From an uncultured Flavobacteriaceae bacterium (GTDB lineage: Bacteria > Bacteroidota > Bacteroidia > Flavobacteriales > Flavobacteriaceae), in the NCBI GenBank assembly GCA_938010765.1, contig CALLVX010000071.1, positions 88,869 to 152,868 of the forward strand: a stretch of DNA of 64,000 bases, read 5' to 3'. Made by a program: the position numbers and the translations under genes. Of the stretch, positions 8,716-18,240 are shown piece after piece. The notes below the pieces were generated by a model that searched no databases, had not been told where the DNA came from, and worked only from the letters and a program-made list of their open reading frames with translations. Positions within the stretch are counted from its first letter, which is position 1, and each line of letters begins with the position of its first letter.

Positions 8716-9690
8716 ATGCATTCTGTTGAAAACTATCGAGAGGCTTTTACCTCTTATTTAGAATCTAGTATCCAAACCAAGGAACCGTTTAACCTTTACA
8801 AGCCTATTATCTATATTTTAGGACTTGGTGGCAAACGTTTACGCCCGGTACTTACCTTAATGGCGACCGATATTTTTGGAACCGACTATACAAAAGCTAT
8901 GGACGCCGCACTGGCCATCGAGGTCTTTCATAACTTTTCATTGGTACACGATGATATTATGGACGATGCCCCCCTTCGTCGCGGAAAGACCACCGTACAC
9001 GAAAAATGGGACATAAACACCGGTATTCTTTCTGGAGATGCAATGCTTATAAACGCCTATCAACTTTTTGAAAGTTACGAGGGAGAGTTGTTTCGAAGTC
9101 TTGCAAAGCTTTTTAGTAAGACTGCGATCGAAGTGTGCGAGGGCCAACAATACGATGTTGATTTTGAGACGCGCGATGATGTGACCATCCCAGAATATCT
9201 TAAAATGATCGAATACAAGACCGCCGTGCTTGTGGGAGCAGCCCTAAAAATGGGTGCGATCGTAGCAGAAGCTACTTTGGCAGATCAAAACGGCATCTAC
9301 GAATTTGGACGTAATCTGGGCATTGCCTTTCAACTAAAAGATGATTACCTCGATGCTTTCGGTGACCCAAAAACCTTTGGAAAACAGGTGGGAGGCGATA
9401 TTATAGAAAATAAGAAGACCTATCTATACCTGAAGGCCCTAGAAATGGGAACAATCGACCAGCAAAAAGAATTGACCGATCTTTTCTCTATACAACCAAA
9501 AGACCCAACTGATAAAATAAGTGCCATCAAAGAAATTTTTATTGACAGTGGTGGCGCAGAGAGTACCAAGGAAGCTATTGAAGCGTATACCAACGTAGCT
9601 TTGGGAGTGCTCGAGGGCCTCAACATTTCAGAGGACAAAAAAAAGTTGCTTAAAGGGTTTGGTGAAAATCTAATGCAACGCAACGTTTAG
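8716..9690 (+). CDS. Polyprenyl diphosphate synthase (geranylgeranyl/farnesyl type)
   Basis: 324 residues, the usual length. It has GGKRLRPVL near residue 40, the first aspartate-rich motif as LVHDDIMDDAPLRRGKTTVH (about residues 76-95), and the second as FQLKDDYLDAFGD (about 205-217). These bind the Mg-diphosphate of allylic substrate and isopentenyl diphosphate. It condenses isopentenyl diphosphate to C15-C20 or longer chains. The convergent lycopene cyclase gene overlaps its end by 4 nt, which fits a role in supplying geranylgeranyl diphosphate for carotenoids, although supply of quinone side chains is possible. Chain length cannot be assigned with certainty. Confidence 0.92.
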   Translation: MHSVENYREAFTSYLESSIQTKEPFNLYKPIIYILGLGGKRLRPVLTLMATDIFGTDYTKAMDAALAIEVFHNFSLVHDDIMDDAPLRRGKTTVHEKWDINTGILSGDAMLINAYQLFESYEGELFRSLAKLFSKTAIEVCEGQQYDVDFETRDDVTIPEYLKMIEYKTAVLVGAALKMGAIVAEATLADQNGIYEFGRNLGIAFQLKDDYLDAFGDPKTFGKQVGGDIIENKKTYLYLKALEMGTIDQQKELTDLFSIQPKDPTDKISAIKEIFIDSGGAESTKEAIEAYTNVALGVLEGLNISEDKKKLLKGFGENLMQRNV

Positions 9691-10838
9691 AAAAGCCTTC
9701 TCATCAAGGCTTTGGTGAAGGGCGGCCAAGGAGCCCCAGCCATGTAGCGAATATCCTCCAAAAAGTTGGTTTCTTCATCCAGGAATTTAAAAATAAGCTG
9801 GGGAGAACGGTTTTTAAATAAAGATTCAAAAATGATTCGCCCCCTGCCATTGTCATGGGCCAATACATCTAACAGCAATAGGTCGTAATACCAAAATTTG
9901 TTTTTAAATCGAAGGTCTTTCAAAGGTTTGCCAGTCTTCAGATAGTCGATCAATACGGGTATTTTCTTAGAAGTACTCATGAATGTATATCCGGTACTTG
10001 GCTTCGCCCAGCCGCCTGCTGTTCCGATAAAACGAATATTCTCTGTATGGTGTTCCCGAAATTCATAGCAGGTCATCGGTATACTGCCTTTCTCATTGTC
10101 TAGAATTTCAAATTCCTTGCAACCCAAATCTTCTTTTAAATAGGTAGTAAGCGCTTCCTCATAGGTTTCTAGCGACAGTAATTCTTTGGAAAATAGGGTA
10201 TATTCTACCAAGGCCTCTGTTCTTGAGAAAGGTAGGACATACATAAAACGGGTATTGCCGTTTTGGGGAATAGAAAAATCCATATAGGTTGCTACGCCCT
10301 CATTAAAAACTGGCTTTTCCGTTTTAACAAACCACCCCAACCAATGCTGTTGTAAGACTGGGTATTTTTTTTGATGGGTGGCCATTTCATAGGTAAAGAT
10401 GCTATTAAAGGCCTGTTTCGAAACATAAGTAACCTCCTTGGTAACAACCGCTACTTTGGAGCCATTGTCCGACACTTCCAATACTTCGGCGACCTTAAAG
10501 GTTATATTGGGACATTGGGTAATTCTTGAAAGCACATCCTCATAAAAATCAATTCCACGGATCATCTTATATTGATACGGAGCAATATTAAACTGTTTAG
10601 AAAACTCCGCTCCTCCAAAGTAAATGTTCTTCCAGGATGTATAGAGAAGGTTATCAAATATACCAGTGCCTTTTTCCCAGAAACACCAGGTACGATCATT
10701 GTTTTTCTTTGTATCCTTATCTAGCAACAGAATGGCCTTATTATCAAAAAACGAATCTTTGCGCATGGCGTCGGCCAACATTAAGCCCGCCGCACCTGCA
10801 CCTATGATGATGTAATCAAAAGTTGATTCGTTCTCCAA
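9687..10838 (-). CDS. crtY: Lycopene beta-cyclase
   Basis: 383 residues. The N-terminal dinucleotide-binding fold is YIIIGAGAAGLMLADAM, and the family signature NDRTWCFWE follows near residue 50. A second conserved segment, FIGTAGGWAKPSTGYTF (about 275), is typical of CrtY. The enzyme cyclises the psi ends of lycopene to beta-rings, the route to beta-carotene and zeaxanthin in flavobacteria. The start is a TTG (10838); no ATG lies in frame before a stop upstream. The gene is convergent with, and overlaps by 4 nt, the polyprenyl synthase gene. Confidence 0.9.
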   Translation of the reverse strand: MENESTFDYIIIGAGAAGLMLADAMRKDSFFDNKAILLLDKDTKKNNDRTWCFWEKGTGIFDNLLYTSWKNIYFGGAEFSKQFNIAPYQYKMIRGIDFYEDVLSRITQCPNITFKVAEVLEVSDNGSKVAVVTKEVTYVSKQAFNSIFTYEMATHQKKYPVLQQHWLGWFVKTEKPVFNEGVATYMDFSIPQNGNTRFMYVLPFSRTEALVEYTLFSKELLSLETYEEALTTYLKEDLGCKEFEILDNEKGSIPMTCYEFREHHTENIRFIGTAGGWAKPSTGYTFMSTSKKIPVLIDYLKTGKPLKDLRFKNKFWYYDLLLLDVLAHDNGRGRIIFESLFKNRSPQLIFKFLDEETNFLEDIRYMAGAPWPPFTKALMRRLF

Positions 10839-10935
10839 AAGAAATAAGATTTATGAAGTAGTTTAAGCAACTTCAATGTCTAAAAATAAGGATTTCCTAG
10901 GTTATAAAAAGACATGAACCCACTGGAGTGAATTC

Positions 10936-13227
10936 TTAGTTGAGCCGATATCGTACCCCAAAAAATGCGCGTATGCCTTGGTTAGGTCCATACACATATG
11001 AGGGATCGAACGTTAGGGCATTCGGGTTATCAGCTGTGGCGACCGCGTCTCCGCTTGCGTCAAAGACCACATTCTTATCAAAAGGATCATTGGCGCGGGC
11101 TATAATAAATGGATTTCCACGATTGGGAGTCCAATCTAACAGGTTTTTGATTCCGCCGTATACCTCAAAATCTTCCAATCCTTTGAAGGTAAATTGTACA
11201 TTTTGTATACTCCATACAGGGGAATAGTTGCTCCTAGGGTCGTTCGCCCCCAAGGTAGGCAAGCGCATAGGGCCATAAAGATTTCCCGTATAGTCAACAG
11301 TGAGATCCAGTTGTTTAAAGGTATAGCCAAAATTCCAAGTTCCCGTATAGCTCTCCGTTAGTATTTGACGCCTGCTTACGTCGTTCTGGGTCTGGCTAAC
11401 ATCTTGAAAAGTAGCCCCAACCAAGAATTTAAATCCCGATAGAAAAACAACATCAATGTTGGCGCTTATCCCTTTGGATACTGATTTTCCATCTAAATTA
11501 TCATAAATAATCTGGTTAGGGTTCGTGTCATAGTCCGGTAGAATAGCGTTGCTAAAATTCGTGTAAAAAGCGGAAGCATCTATGCTGGCAAAGGTGCCAT
11601 TATCGGCATATATTTTTTTAAGGTAATTTAGGTTTAGATTGAAAGACCGCTCGGGATCCAATTCCTCGGTCACTACTACATCGCGAGCACCGGTAAGGGC
11701 CGCATGCTCCTCTGTAAACAAATTTACCACCCGGAAACCTGTGCCTGCATTTACCCTTACAATATCGGTATCGGTCATTTTCCATCTGTAGGCCATTCGC
11801 GGGGTATAGATATTTCCATGCCTTTTATCATAGTCGTAACGCATACCCAGTAGCAAAGAGTGTTTTTCTGCTAGCCCTATTTCGTCTTGTACGAACAGGC
11901 TTGGTATAATCACTTCATCAGCTGCTACCGTGGCGGTCGTATTATCGTCATAAAAGTTATAGCGCACCGCACTCCCGAAGAGTAGATCATGTTCGCCCAA
12001 TTTTTTATCCCAAGTAAGTTGCCCGAAACCGATTCGCTGCTTGGCCAGATAGGGAACATTCCCATAAACCGAATTTTGGTTATGGTCATTATAGGAGAAT
12101 GATAGTAATACCTTTTCTTCTATAGGAAGTTGGTATTTTCCCAGCACCTCCCACCGGCGCGTATAGATGCTTTCGCCATAAACCTCATCACCCCCTCGAA
12201 ACTCGGGTGTCCATTGCAATTCCCCTCCCCATCTGTCTTCATAGAAGAAACGCCCTGCCAATGAAAAAATACGATTGTCTTCGCGCTGAAAATTCCATTT
12301 TTGAAAAACCGAGATTCGATCCTGCAGGGTTAAATCTGTAAAGTTATCGCCGTTATTATCGATTAATTGATCATAGTTGAAGTAGTTGATACCCAACAAC
12401 ATGTTCGTCTTTTTACTTATATTGATCTTTGCGCCCACGTCGAGGTTATACTCCCCCCAACCTGTCACAAACGCATCTGCAAAGAAATCGGGGGCCTCAA
12501 GGGTGTTTTTGGTAATGATATTGATCAAGCCTCCGACTGCTTCGCTTCCATAAAGGCTAGAAGCCGGCCCTTTTACAATTTCGATTTGTTCGATAAGGGA
12601 ATTGGGTATTCCTGAAAGTCCATAGACCGTGCCAAGGCCACTCACAATTGGCATTCCATCAATCAAAACCAATGTATAGGGCCCTTCAAGACCGTTGATA
12701 TGGATATCACCCGTATTACATACATTGCAATTGATCTGTGGTCGGACACCATTCACATTTTGAAGCGCCTCGAAAATACTGGCGGTGGGGTTTTGCTTTA
12801 AAAAGGTCGGGCTATACACCTCCACAGGAACGGGGCTTTCGGAGCGACTCACGGCTTTCAATGTTCCTGTAACGACGGTTTCTTCCAACTGTTCGGAAGA
12901 AGCTATCAACAAAACCGGAATGTTCAGTTTCTTATTGGAACCGACTATTATATTCTTCGAAAAAGGACGGTACCCCAACACGCTAACTTTTAAATTGTAT
13001 TTACCGGCTGGAATATTCTTTAACGCATATCTTCCGTTTTCGTCGGATGAGGTCCCCAAAGAGGTTCCTTCCAAATATACATTGGCGAATGGCACCGATG
13101 AAACCTCATCCAAAACGACCCCATGAATTTCCGATTTTTGGGACCGGGCGAAAAAACCAATCAAACAGAAGACACCCGTCATAAACAGCAATCTATTTCT
13201 TCTAGTCAAATTTTTATTTTTGAGCAT
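10936..13227 (-). CDS. TonB-dependent outer membrane receptor with CarboxypepD_reg-like N-terminus
   Basis: 763 residues from ATG 13227; longer upstream frames would precede the signal peptide and run through the operator region. A Sec signal ends near GFFARSQ. A carboxypeptidase-regulatory-like domain (EIHGVVLDEVSSVPFANVYLEG) follows, then the plug (LIDGMPIVSG, IEIVKGPASSLYGSEAVGGLINIIT) and a 22-strand-type barrel ending in RYRLN. The plug contains NCNVCNTGD, a pair of nearby cysteines seen in some metal and heme receptors. The gene is divergent from a DtxR-type regulator with palindromes between them, so the ligand is probably a metal, a metal chelate or heme; which one is not known. Confidence 0.9.
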   Translation of the reverse strand: MLKNKNLTRRNRLLFMTGVFCLIGFFARSQKSEIHGVVLDEVSSVPFANVYLEGTSLGTSSDENGRYALKNIPAGKYNLKVSVLGYRPFSKNIIVGSNKKLNIPVLLIASSEQLEETVVTGTLKAVSRSESPVPVEVYSPTFLKQNPTASIFEALQNVNGVRPQINCNVCNTGDIHINGLEGPYTLVLIDGMPIVSGLGTVYGLSGIPNSLIEQIEIVKGPASSLYGSEAVGGLINIITKNTLEAPDFFADAFVTGWGEYNLDVGAKINISKKTNMLLGINYFNYDQLIDNNGDNFTDLTLQDRISVFQKWNFQREDNRIFSLAGRFFYEDRWGGELQWTPEFRGGDEVYGESIYTRRWEVLGKYQLPIEEKVLLSFSYNDHNQNSVYGNVPYLAKQRIGFGQLTWDKKLGEHDLLFGSAVRYNFYDDNTTATVAADEVIIPSLFVQDEIGLAEKHSLLLGMRYDYDKRHGNIYTPRMAYRWKMTDTDIVRVNAGTGFRVVNLFTEEHAALTGARDVVVTEELDPERSFNLNLNYLKKIYADNGTFASIDASAFYTNFSNAILPDYDTNPNQIIYDNLDGKSVSKGISANIDVVFLSGFKFLVGATFQDVSQTQNDVSRRQILTESYTGTWNFGYTFKQLDLTVDYTGNLYGPMRLPTLGANDPRSNYSPVWSIQNVQFTFKGLEDFEVYGGIKNLLDWTPNRGNPFIIARANDPFDKNVVFDASGDAVATADNPNALTFDPSYVYGPNQGIRAFFGVRYRLN

Positions 13228-13238
13228 TAAAAATAATA

Positions 13239-13256
13239 TTTTAGACAAAACTAAAA
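13239..13256. promoter_or_regulatory. Palindromic operator candidate for the DtxR/MntR-type regulator
   Basis: TTTTAG-ACAAAA-CTAAAA is a perfect 6+6 palindrome with a 6-nt centre. It lies 12 nt upstream of the TonB receptor start in the divergent intergenic region. The size and symmetry fit binding of a DtxR/MntR-family dimer. Confidence 0.6.
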
Positions 13257-13282
13257 ATTTGTTTTTACATATAAAAATGTAA

Positions 13283-13300
13283 TTTAGCATAAAATCTAAA
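13283..13300. promoter_or_regulatory. Second palindrome before the DtxR/MntR-type gene
   Basis: TTTAG-CATAAAAT-CTAAA has the same arm sequence as the neighbouring palindrome but an 8-nt centre. It ends 3 nt before the regulator ATG, where binding would block its own expression. The different spacing makes it a weaker candidate. Confidence 0.45.
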
Positions 13301-13302
13301 AA

Positions 13303-13959
13303 ATGACCCTTTCAGAAGAGGATTATATCAAAGCCATTTACCACTTGGGCAAAGGGGAACAAACCCCGGTTTCGACCAATGCGGTAGCCGAAAAAATGGA
13401 TACGAAGCCCTCTTCTGTAACTGATATGGTCAAGAAATTATCTGATAAGGGTGTCGTTAACTATCGCCGCTACAAAGGGGTGCGTTTAACAGAATACGGG
13501 CGTAAGATTGCACTCTCGATTGTGCGAAAACATCGTTTATGGGAGGTGTTTCTTGTAGAAAGGCTTCATTTTTCCTGGGACGAGGTACATGAGGTCGCCG
13601 AACAGTTGGAACATGTGAAAAGTGAAAAATTGATTGACGAACTTGACAAACACCTGGGTTTCCCCAAGGTAGATCCGCATGGAGATCCTATCCCGTCTAA
13701 AGACGGTGAATTCAAAAAAGCAGTTAAAAAACTATTGAGTGATGCCCTTATCGGCACCAATGGGGTTTGTGTGGGCGTAAAAGATTCCTCTCCCCCTTTT
13801 CTAAAGTTTTTGGACAAGAATAAAATCGCACTGGGCGATCCCATCCTAGTGTTAGAAAAAGAGGAGTTCGATGGCTCATTGACCATAAAAATAAACAATA
13901 AAGAAATGAGGATTTCTGAGCAGATAGCCTCTAATTTGTTCGTAGAAATAATCGACTAG
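13303..13959 (+). CDS. DtxR/MntR-family metal-dependent transcriptional regulator
   Basis: 218 residues. The N-terminal winged helix has MTLSEEDYIKAIYHL and KPSSVTDMVKKLSDKGVVNYRRYKGVRLTE. The dimerisation/metal domain keeps the pattern of metal ligands (RKHRLWEVFLVE, then EQLEHV, and D-x-HGDPIP). A C-terminal FeoA/SH3-like domain is present (about 145-218). In this family Mn(II) or Fe(II) binding turns on DNA binding and represses uptake genes. It is divergent from a TonB receptor, with two palindromes between, and is followed by a ZIP transporter 41 nt downstream, making one metal-homeostasis locus. Mn versus Fe cannot be decided here. Confidence 0.9.
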   Translation: MTLSEEDYIKAIYHLGKGEQTPVSTNAVAEKMDTKPSSVTDMVKKLSDKGVVNYRRYKGVRLTEYGRKIALSIVRKHRLWEVFLVERLHFSWDEVHEVAEQLEHVKSEKLIDELDKHLGFPKVDPHGDPIPSKDGEFKKAVKKLLSDALIGTNGVCVGVKDSSPPFLKFLDKNKIALGDPILVLEKEEFDGSLTIKINNKEMRISEQIASNLFVEIID

Positions 13960-14000
13960 TTCGGAGCTATTTCTACTTGAAAAAATCTTATACATATATT

Positions 14001-14825
14001 ATGTTGGAACAAGTAATTGCCTATTTTGAATCTATCAACCCGGTTTTGGCAGCGCTTTACGCCACTTTATTCACTTGGGGCCTTACCGCAGCGGGTGCGG
14101 CCCTGGTTTTTTTGTTCAAAAGTATGAACCGTGCCCTACTTGATGGCATGCTTGGGTTCACCGGAGGTGTAATGGTGGCCGCAAGTTTTTGGAGCCTTTT
14201 GGCGCCGGGTATAGAAATGAGTCCGGGCGAGGGTTTTGTAAAAGTAATTCCGGCCGCAGTCGGCTTTTTGCTTGGTTCCCTTTTTATATTCGGCTTGGAC
14301 AAGGTGTTGCCACACCTACATATAAATTTTAAGGAGAGCGAAAAAGAAGGGATCAAGACCCCATGGCATAAAACAACCTTGTTAACACTGGCCATAACGC
14401 TCCATAATATCCCGGAAGGTCTTGCCGTTGGGGTATTGTTCGGAGGGGTAGCCGCTGGTTTTGATGGGGCCACCATTGGCGGGGCCGTTGCTTTAGCCTT
14501 GGGCATCGGCTTGCAAAACTTCCCAGAAGGTTTTGCGGTGGCAATGCCATTAAGAAGGCAGGGACTTAGTCGCACCAGAAGTTTTATGTATGGCCAGGCT
14601 TCGGCAATCGTTGAACCGATAGCCGCGGTGTTAGGGGCTTGGGCGGTTCTTACTTTTGAGCCCATACTCCCCTATGCCCTTTCGTTCGCGGCCGGCGCCA
14701 TGATTTTTGTAGTGGTAGAGGAAGTAATTCCTGAAACCCAACAGGACAAGTACACCGATATTGCTACCATGGGCTTCATTGGCGGGTTTATCGTAATGAT
14801 GACCTTGGATGTAGGATTAGGCTAA
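14001..14825 (+). CDS. ZIP-family metal transporter (GufA/ZupT-like)
   Basis: 274 residues from ATG 14001; a TTG 24 nt earlier is possible but adds a non-conserved stretch. About eight hydrophobic helices are visible. Helix 4 carries HNIPEGLAVG and helix 5 carries QNFPEGFAVA, the metal-binding signature of ZIP proteins; VLPHLHINF lies in the loop before. ZIP proteins move Zn, Fe or Mn toward the cytosol. Position directly after the DtxR-type gene suggests co-transcription and metal control. Confidence 0.9.
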   Translation: MLEQVIAYFESINPVLAALYATLFTWGLTAAGAALVFLFKSMNRALLDGMLGFTGGVMVAASFWSLLAPGIEMSPGEGFVKVIPAAVGFLLGSLFIFGLDKVLPHLHINFKESEKEGIKTPWHKTTLLTLAITLHNIPEGLAVGVLFGGVAAGFDGATIGGAVALALGIGLQNFPEGFAVAMPLRRQGLSRTRSFMYGQASAIVEPIAAVLGAWAVLTFEPILPYALSFAAGAMIFVVVEEVIPETQQDKYTDIATMGFIGGFIVMMTLDVGLG

Positions 14826-14859
14826 GCACTGTATCAACCTATTAATTTTAAACATTTAA

Positions 14860-15366
14860 ATGAACAGAATCACGCTAATTGTCTTATTGTGTATTGTGGG
14901 TTCTTTGCAAGCTCAGAACGATGTCTTGCGAATTCAAAACAAAATTAATACCGAGGTTTGGAAAGAATTCAAATCAGCCTTCGAAACCTTGGATGCCAAT
15001 GCCCTAAACGCAATTTATATCAACAAGGCATTGCGGGTAACACCAAATGGTATCGACACTCAGAATTCGTTCAAAAAAGGCAATTTAGATCGTTTTAACA
15101 CCAATAGAAAAGAGGGCATCACCATATCTTTGGATTTTTGGTTCGATAGTCGGCAAACCAACGAAACTACTTCCTACGAAGTCGGTTTTTACCGTATTGG
15201 AGCTACTAAAGAGGGGGTCGCAACCTACAGCTATGGGCAGTTTCATATTGTACTCAAGAAAATAAATGGGCAATGGAAAATTACGCAGGACTGGGATACG
15301 GCAAGTATTAACGGAAAGGCCATTGACGCTACAGATTTTTCCCAACAGAAACCGCTAGCGTTTTAA
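14860..15366 (+). CDS. Secreted NTF2-like/DUF4440-type protein
   Basis: 168 residues with a Sec signal (ITLIVLLCIVGSLQAQ). The rest has the size and pattern of a SnoaL/NTF2-like cone fold: an N-terminal helix WKEFKSAFETLDANALNAIY, then strands ending with GQFHIVLKKINGQWKITQDWD. Such domains bind small molecules or serve as dimer modules; no active-site residues can be named. It follows the ZIP gene by 34 nt. Confidence 0.6.
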   Translation: MNRITLIVLLCIVGSLQAQNDVLRIQNKINTEVWKEFKSAFETLDANALNAIYINKALRVTPNGIDTQNSFKKGNLDRFNTNRKEGITISLDFWFDSRQTNETTSYEVGFYRIGATKEGVATYSYGQFHIVLKKINGQWKITQDWDTASINGKAIDATDFSQQKPLAF

Positions 15367-15511
15367 GTTGCAACACGCTTCCTGTTCTTTCGCTATGATG
15401 AAACACTTAATTCGTCCTATCTTACAATATAATAGAAAACAAATTTCATTTGTTTTTCAAAAAACCATACTTTTAGGTAAACATTGTTTCCCCAAAAACC
15501 TCAATCCTAGA

Positions 15512-16534
15512 ATGATAAAACTACAATTCACCTATACGGTCGCGTTTCTTTTTTCATTCATATTGAGTTGTAACGGCACCCAGAATACGACGGCGCAGAC
15601 CGCATCTACAGCAAAAACCAGAAATCAAGATACACGTAATTTCCGTGATGATATGCGTGACTTTGTTGTGAAAATTAGTGAATATTCTAAGGCCATAAAT
15701 TCTGATTTTGCCATTATTCCCCAAAACGGCATTGAACTCGTCACCGACACGGGTTATGCCAGCGGCCAGCCAATGACGACCTATTTAAGTGCTATAGATG
15801 CAAATGGTCAAGAAAACCTTCACTATGGTTATCATGGAGATAACAAACGAACCCCAAAGAGAAGTGGTGATTATATGAATGGGCTTCTGAAAGTTTCCCA
15901 GCAAGCAGGGAATTCAATTTTTGTTATCGATTATTGTGACTCCGATAAAAAAATAGCAGATGCACATGCGCAATCTTACACGAAGAATTTCATACCTTTT
16001 GTAGCAACCGAACGCAATTTGACTGTTATCCCCAAGACCACGCCAGGTTTAAATAAAATGAATACAGATGACGTGGAAGGGCTCAATGCGGCAAAAAATT
16101 TTCTTTTCTTCCTGAACTATGAAAATTTTGACACTAAAAGCAACTTAATCAACACCATTGCCAAAACCGACTATGATGTGGTTTTTATTGATTTGTTTTT
16201 CAATGATGGCACACCATTTACTTCAAATGAAATCAACAGTTTAAAAACAAAAGAGAACGGTGCCAAGCGCTTGGTTTGCTGCTACATGTCGATTGGGGAA
16301 GCAGAAGACTATCGATTCTATTGGAAAAAACAATGGAATAAAAACAAACCATCTTGGTTAGATGCCGAGAATAAAAACTGGCCGGGTAATTACAAAGTAA
16401 AATATTGGGATACGAACTGGCAAAACATTATCTTGGGACGCGAAAATGCTTATTTAGACAAAATATTGAAAGCAAGTTTCGATGGTGTGTATTTAGATAT
16501 TATCGACGCATTTGAATATTTCGAAGCAAATTGA
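15512..16534 (+). CDS. GH114-type (TM1410/MJ1477-like) glycoside hydrolase lipoprotein of the Pel-like locus
   Basis: 340 residues from ATG 15512, chosen because it begins a clear lipoprotein signal (FSFILSC, lipobox Cys at about 21); a longer frame from 15368 would bury it. The fold is the TIM barrel of endo-alpha-1,4-polygalactosaminidase-like proteins: YDVVFIDLFF, RLVCCYMSIGEAEDYRFYW and, at the end, FDGVYLDIIDAFEYF, with acidic residues at the expected strand ends. The protein stops a few residues after the last motif, shorter than I would expect for the family. PelA of Pseudomonas has a related hydrolase domain, and here the gene lies 162 nt upstream of pelF. It probably trims or processes an amino-sugar polymer at the envelope. 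Confidence 0.75.
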   Translation: MIKLQFTYTVAFLFSFILSCNGTQNTTAQTASTAKTRNQDTRNFRDDMRDFVVKISEYSKAINSDFAIIPQNGIELVTDTGYASGQPMTTYLSAIDANGQENLHYGYHGDNKRTPKRSGDYMNGLLKVSQQAGNSIFVIDYCDSDKKIADAHAQSYTKNFIPFVATERNLTVIPKTTPGLNKMNTDDVEGLNAAKNFLFFLNYENFDTKSNLINTIAKTDYDVVFIDLFFNDGTPFTSNEINSLKTKENGAKRLVCCYMSIGEAEDYRFYWKKQWNKNKPSWLDAENKNWPGNYKVKYWDTNWQNIILGRENAYLDKILKASFDGVYLDIIDAFEYFEAN

Positions 16535-16696
16535 CCGAAGCCCCCGCATCGTACTTATACTGCCGTTTATCGCTATCTGTCGCATGTCATAGATAAAATG
16601 CACTCGTTGGGCTAAAAAAAATTAACATTTCAATGCTATTGGTTTCCTTTACATATTGAATCAAAATTTGAACAAGAGGGAAAAAACTACTTAGTA

Positions 16697-18205
16697 TTGA
16701 AAAATAAAATTAAAGTACTTCTAATTACTGAAGGCACCTATCCCTTCAACACGGGTGGTGTGTCTACTTGGGCCCACGATCTCTGTTCCCGAATCTCTAA
16801 TTCCGAATTTTACATATACTCAATAAATGCAGGGGTAGAACTTACTCCTAAGTATCCTTTGAGTGCTCATGTTAAAAAGGTAATTCAAGTACCTATGTGG
16901 TCTCCTGAAGAACCTTTTGACTGTGTAGACTACGATATCAAATACTCAGATGTTCTAAAAGCGCGCGAGTATACTTCGGAAGATTTAATTCAAAAATCGT
17001 TCGCCCCTAATTTCAAAAAATTCATTCGGATAATCTATTCGGAGGAACAGTCGATTACAGCATTAAACGACTGTTTTTATAATATGTGGTCTTTTTTTCA
17101 GCAGTTCGACTATAAAGTGACCATGACCAGCGAAACAGTATGGGATGTCTTTTGTGAAACCTTGAAAGAAGAACTACCGCAAGAAGAACTTGAAAAAATA
17201 TTGCTCGAAGATATTACCACGGCCATGCGTTGGATTTATCGTTTTTTGATTCCCATAGCCATAGATGTTCCAAAGGCAGACATCTCGCATGTTACGATTT
17301 CAGGAATTGCCGTACTTCCTGCACTATCGCTAAAATACAAATACAACACACCAATTCTGGTTACGGAACACGGAGTGTTTATACGTGAACGACTTATTGC
17401 AATAAGTGCTGCCGACTACTCCTATTTCCTTAAAAAAATGCTTATCAATTTTTCGGAATGTATTACACGCTTGGTATACCACCACGCATCGGAAATATCT
17501 ACTGTAAGTAAATTCAATATGGCATGGGAGTGCTTTTATGGCGCAGATATGAATAAAATACAGGTGATTTATAACGGGGTAGACCATAACTTCTTTAAAC
17601 CCCTTCCAAAACCGAAAGAACATGCGAACACTCCTACAGTGGTAGCAGCCGCGCGCATTTTCGATTTAAAAGATATCTTAACCATGATCCGTACCTGTGC
17701 AGAGGTGCGAAAAAGCGTTCCGAACGTTCAATTCCTTGTATATGGAAACAAAGACGCCGTTCCCGAATACACCGAAGAGTGCGAACTACTTATTGAGACA
17801 CTTGACCTCAATGACAACTTCTTTTTGAAAGGTTTTCATAACAAGCCCGAATATATCTATGCAGAGGGTGATATCTCTATATTGACATCCATTTCAGAGG
17901 GGTTTCCATACACTGTAATTGAATCTATGAGTTGCGGCGTTCCTGTAATCGCTACCGATGTCGGCGGTGTATCGGAGGCCTTGGATGATACCTGTGGTTT
18001 CATTTGTAAACCTAGAAATCATGTAGAAATAGCAGAAAAAGTTGTGAAACTCCTTCAAAACAAACAATTACGTAATTGGATGGGAGAAAATGCGCGAAAC
18101 AAAGTAATCGCAAACTTTACTATAGAAAATTTTATTGATGCCTTTGAAAAAACCTATGAAACACTAGGCCAAAAAAATAACGTAATCCCCAAAAGATACG
18201 CCTGA
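16697..18205 (+). CDS. pelF: PelF-like GT4 glycosyltransferase
   Basis: 502 residues, as usual for PelF. The N-terminus LLITEGTYPFNTGGVSTWAH is the PelF (DUF3492) signature, with TEHGVFIRERL near residue 220. The GT4 C-terminal half has ISEGFPYTVIESMSCGVPV, the nucleotide-sugar site with the two catalytic-type glutamates. PelF is the cytosolic polymerase of Pel polysaccharide (GalNAc/GlcNAc-rich), normally using UDP-sugars. The start is a TTG (16697); no ATG precedes the conserved start. pelG follows after 35 nt. Assignment to the family is firm; the polymer made here is inferred. Confidence 0.88.
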   Translation: MKNKIKVLLITEGTYPFNTGGVSTWAHDLCSRISNSEFYIYSINAGVELTPKYPLSAHVKKVIQVPMWSPEEPFDCVDYDIKYSDVLKAREYTSEDLIQKSFAPNFKKFIRIIYSEEQSITALNDCFYNMWSFFQQFDYKVTMTSETVWDVFCETLKEELPQEELEKILLEDITTAMRWIYRFLIPIAIDVPKADISHVTISGIAVLPALSLKYKYNTPILVTEHGVFIRERLIAISAADYSYFLKKMLINFSECITRLVYHHASEISTVSKFNMAWECFYGADMNKIQVIYNGVDHNFFKPLPKPKEHANTPTVVAAARIFDLKDILTMIRTCAEVRKSVPNVQFLVYGNKDAVPEYTEECELLIETLDLNDNFFLKGFHNKPEYIYAEGDISILTSISEGFPYTVIESMSCGVPVIATDVGGVSEALDDTCGFICKPRNHVEIAEKVVKLLQNKQLRNWMGENARNKVIANFTIENFIDAFEKTYETLGQKNNVIPKRYA

Positions 18206-18240
18206 ACCATTTTTCGACCGATTCAAAATTCCAGCCCCCG

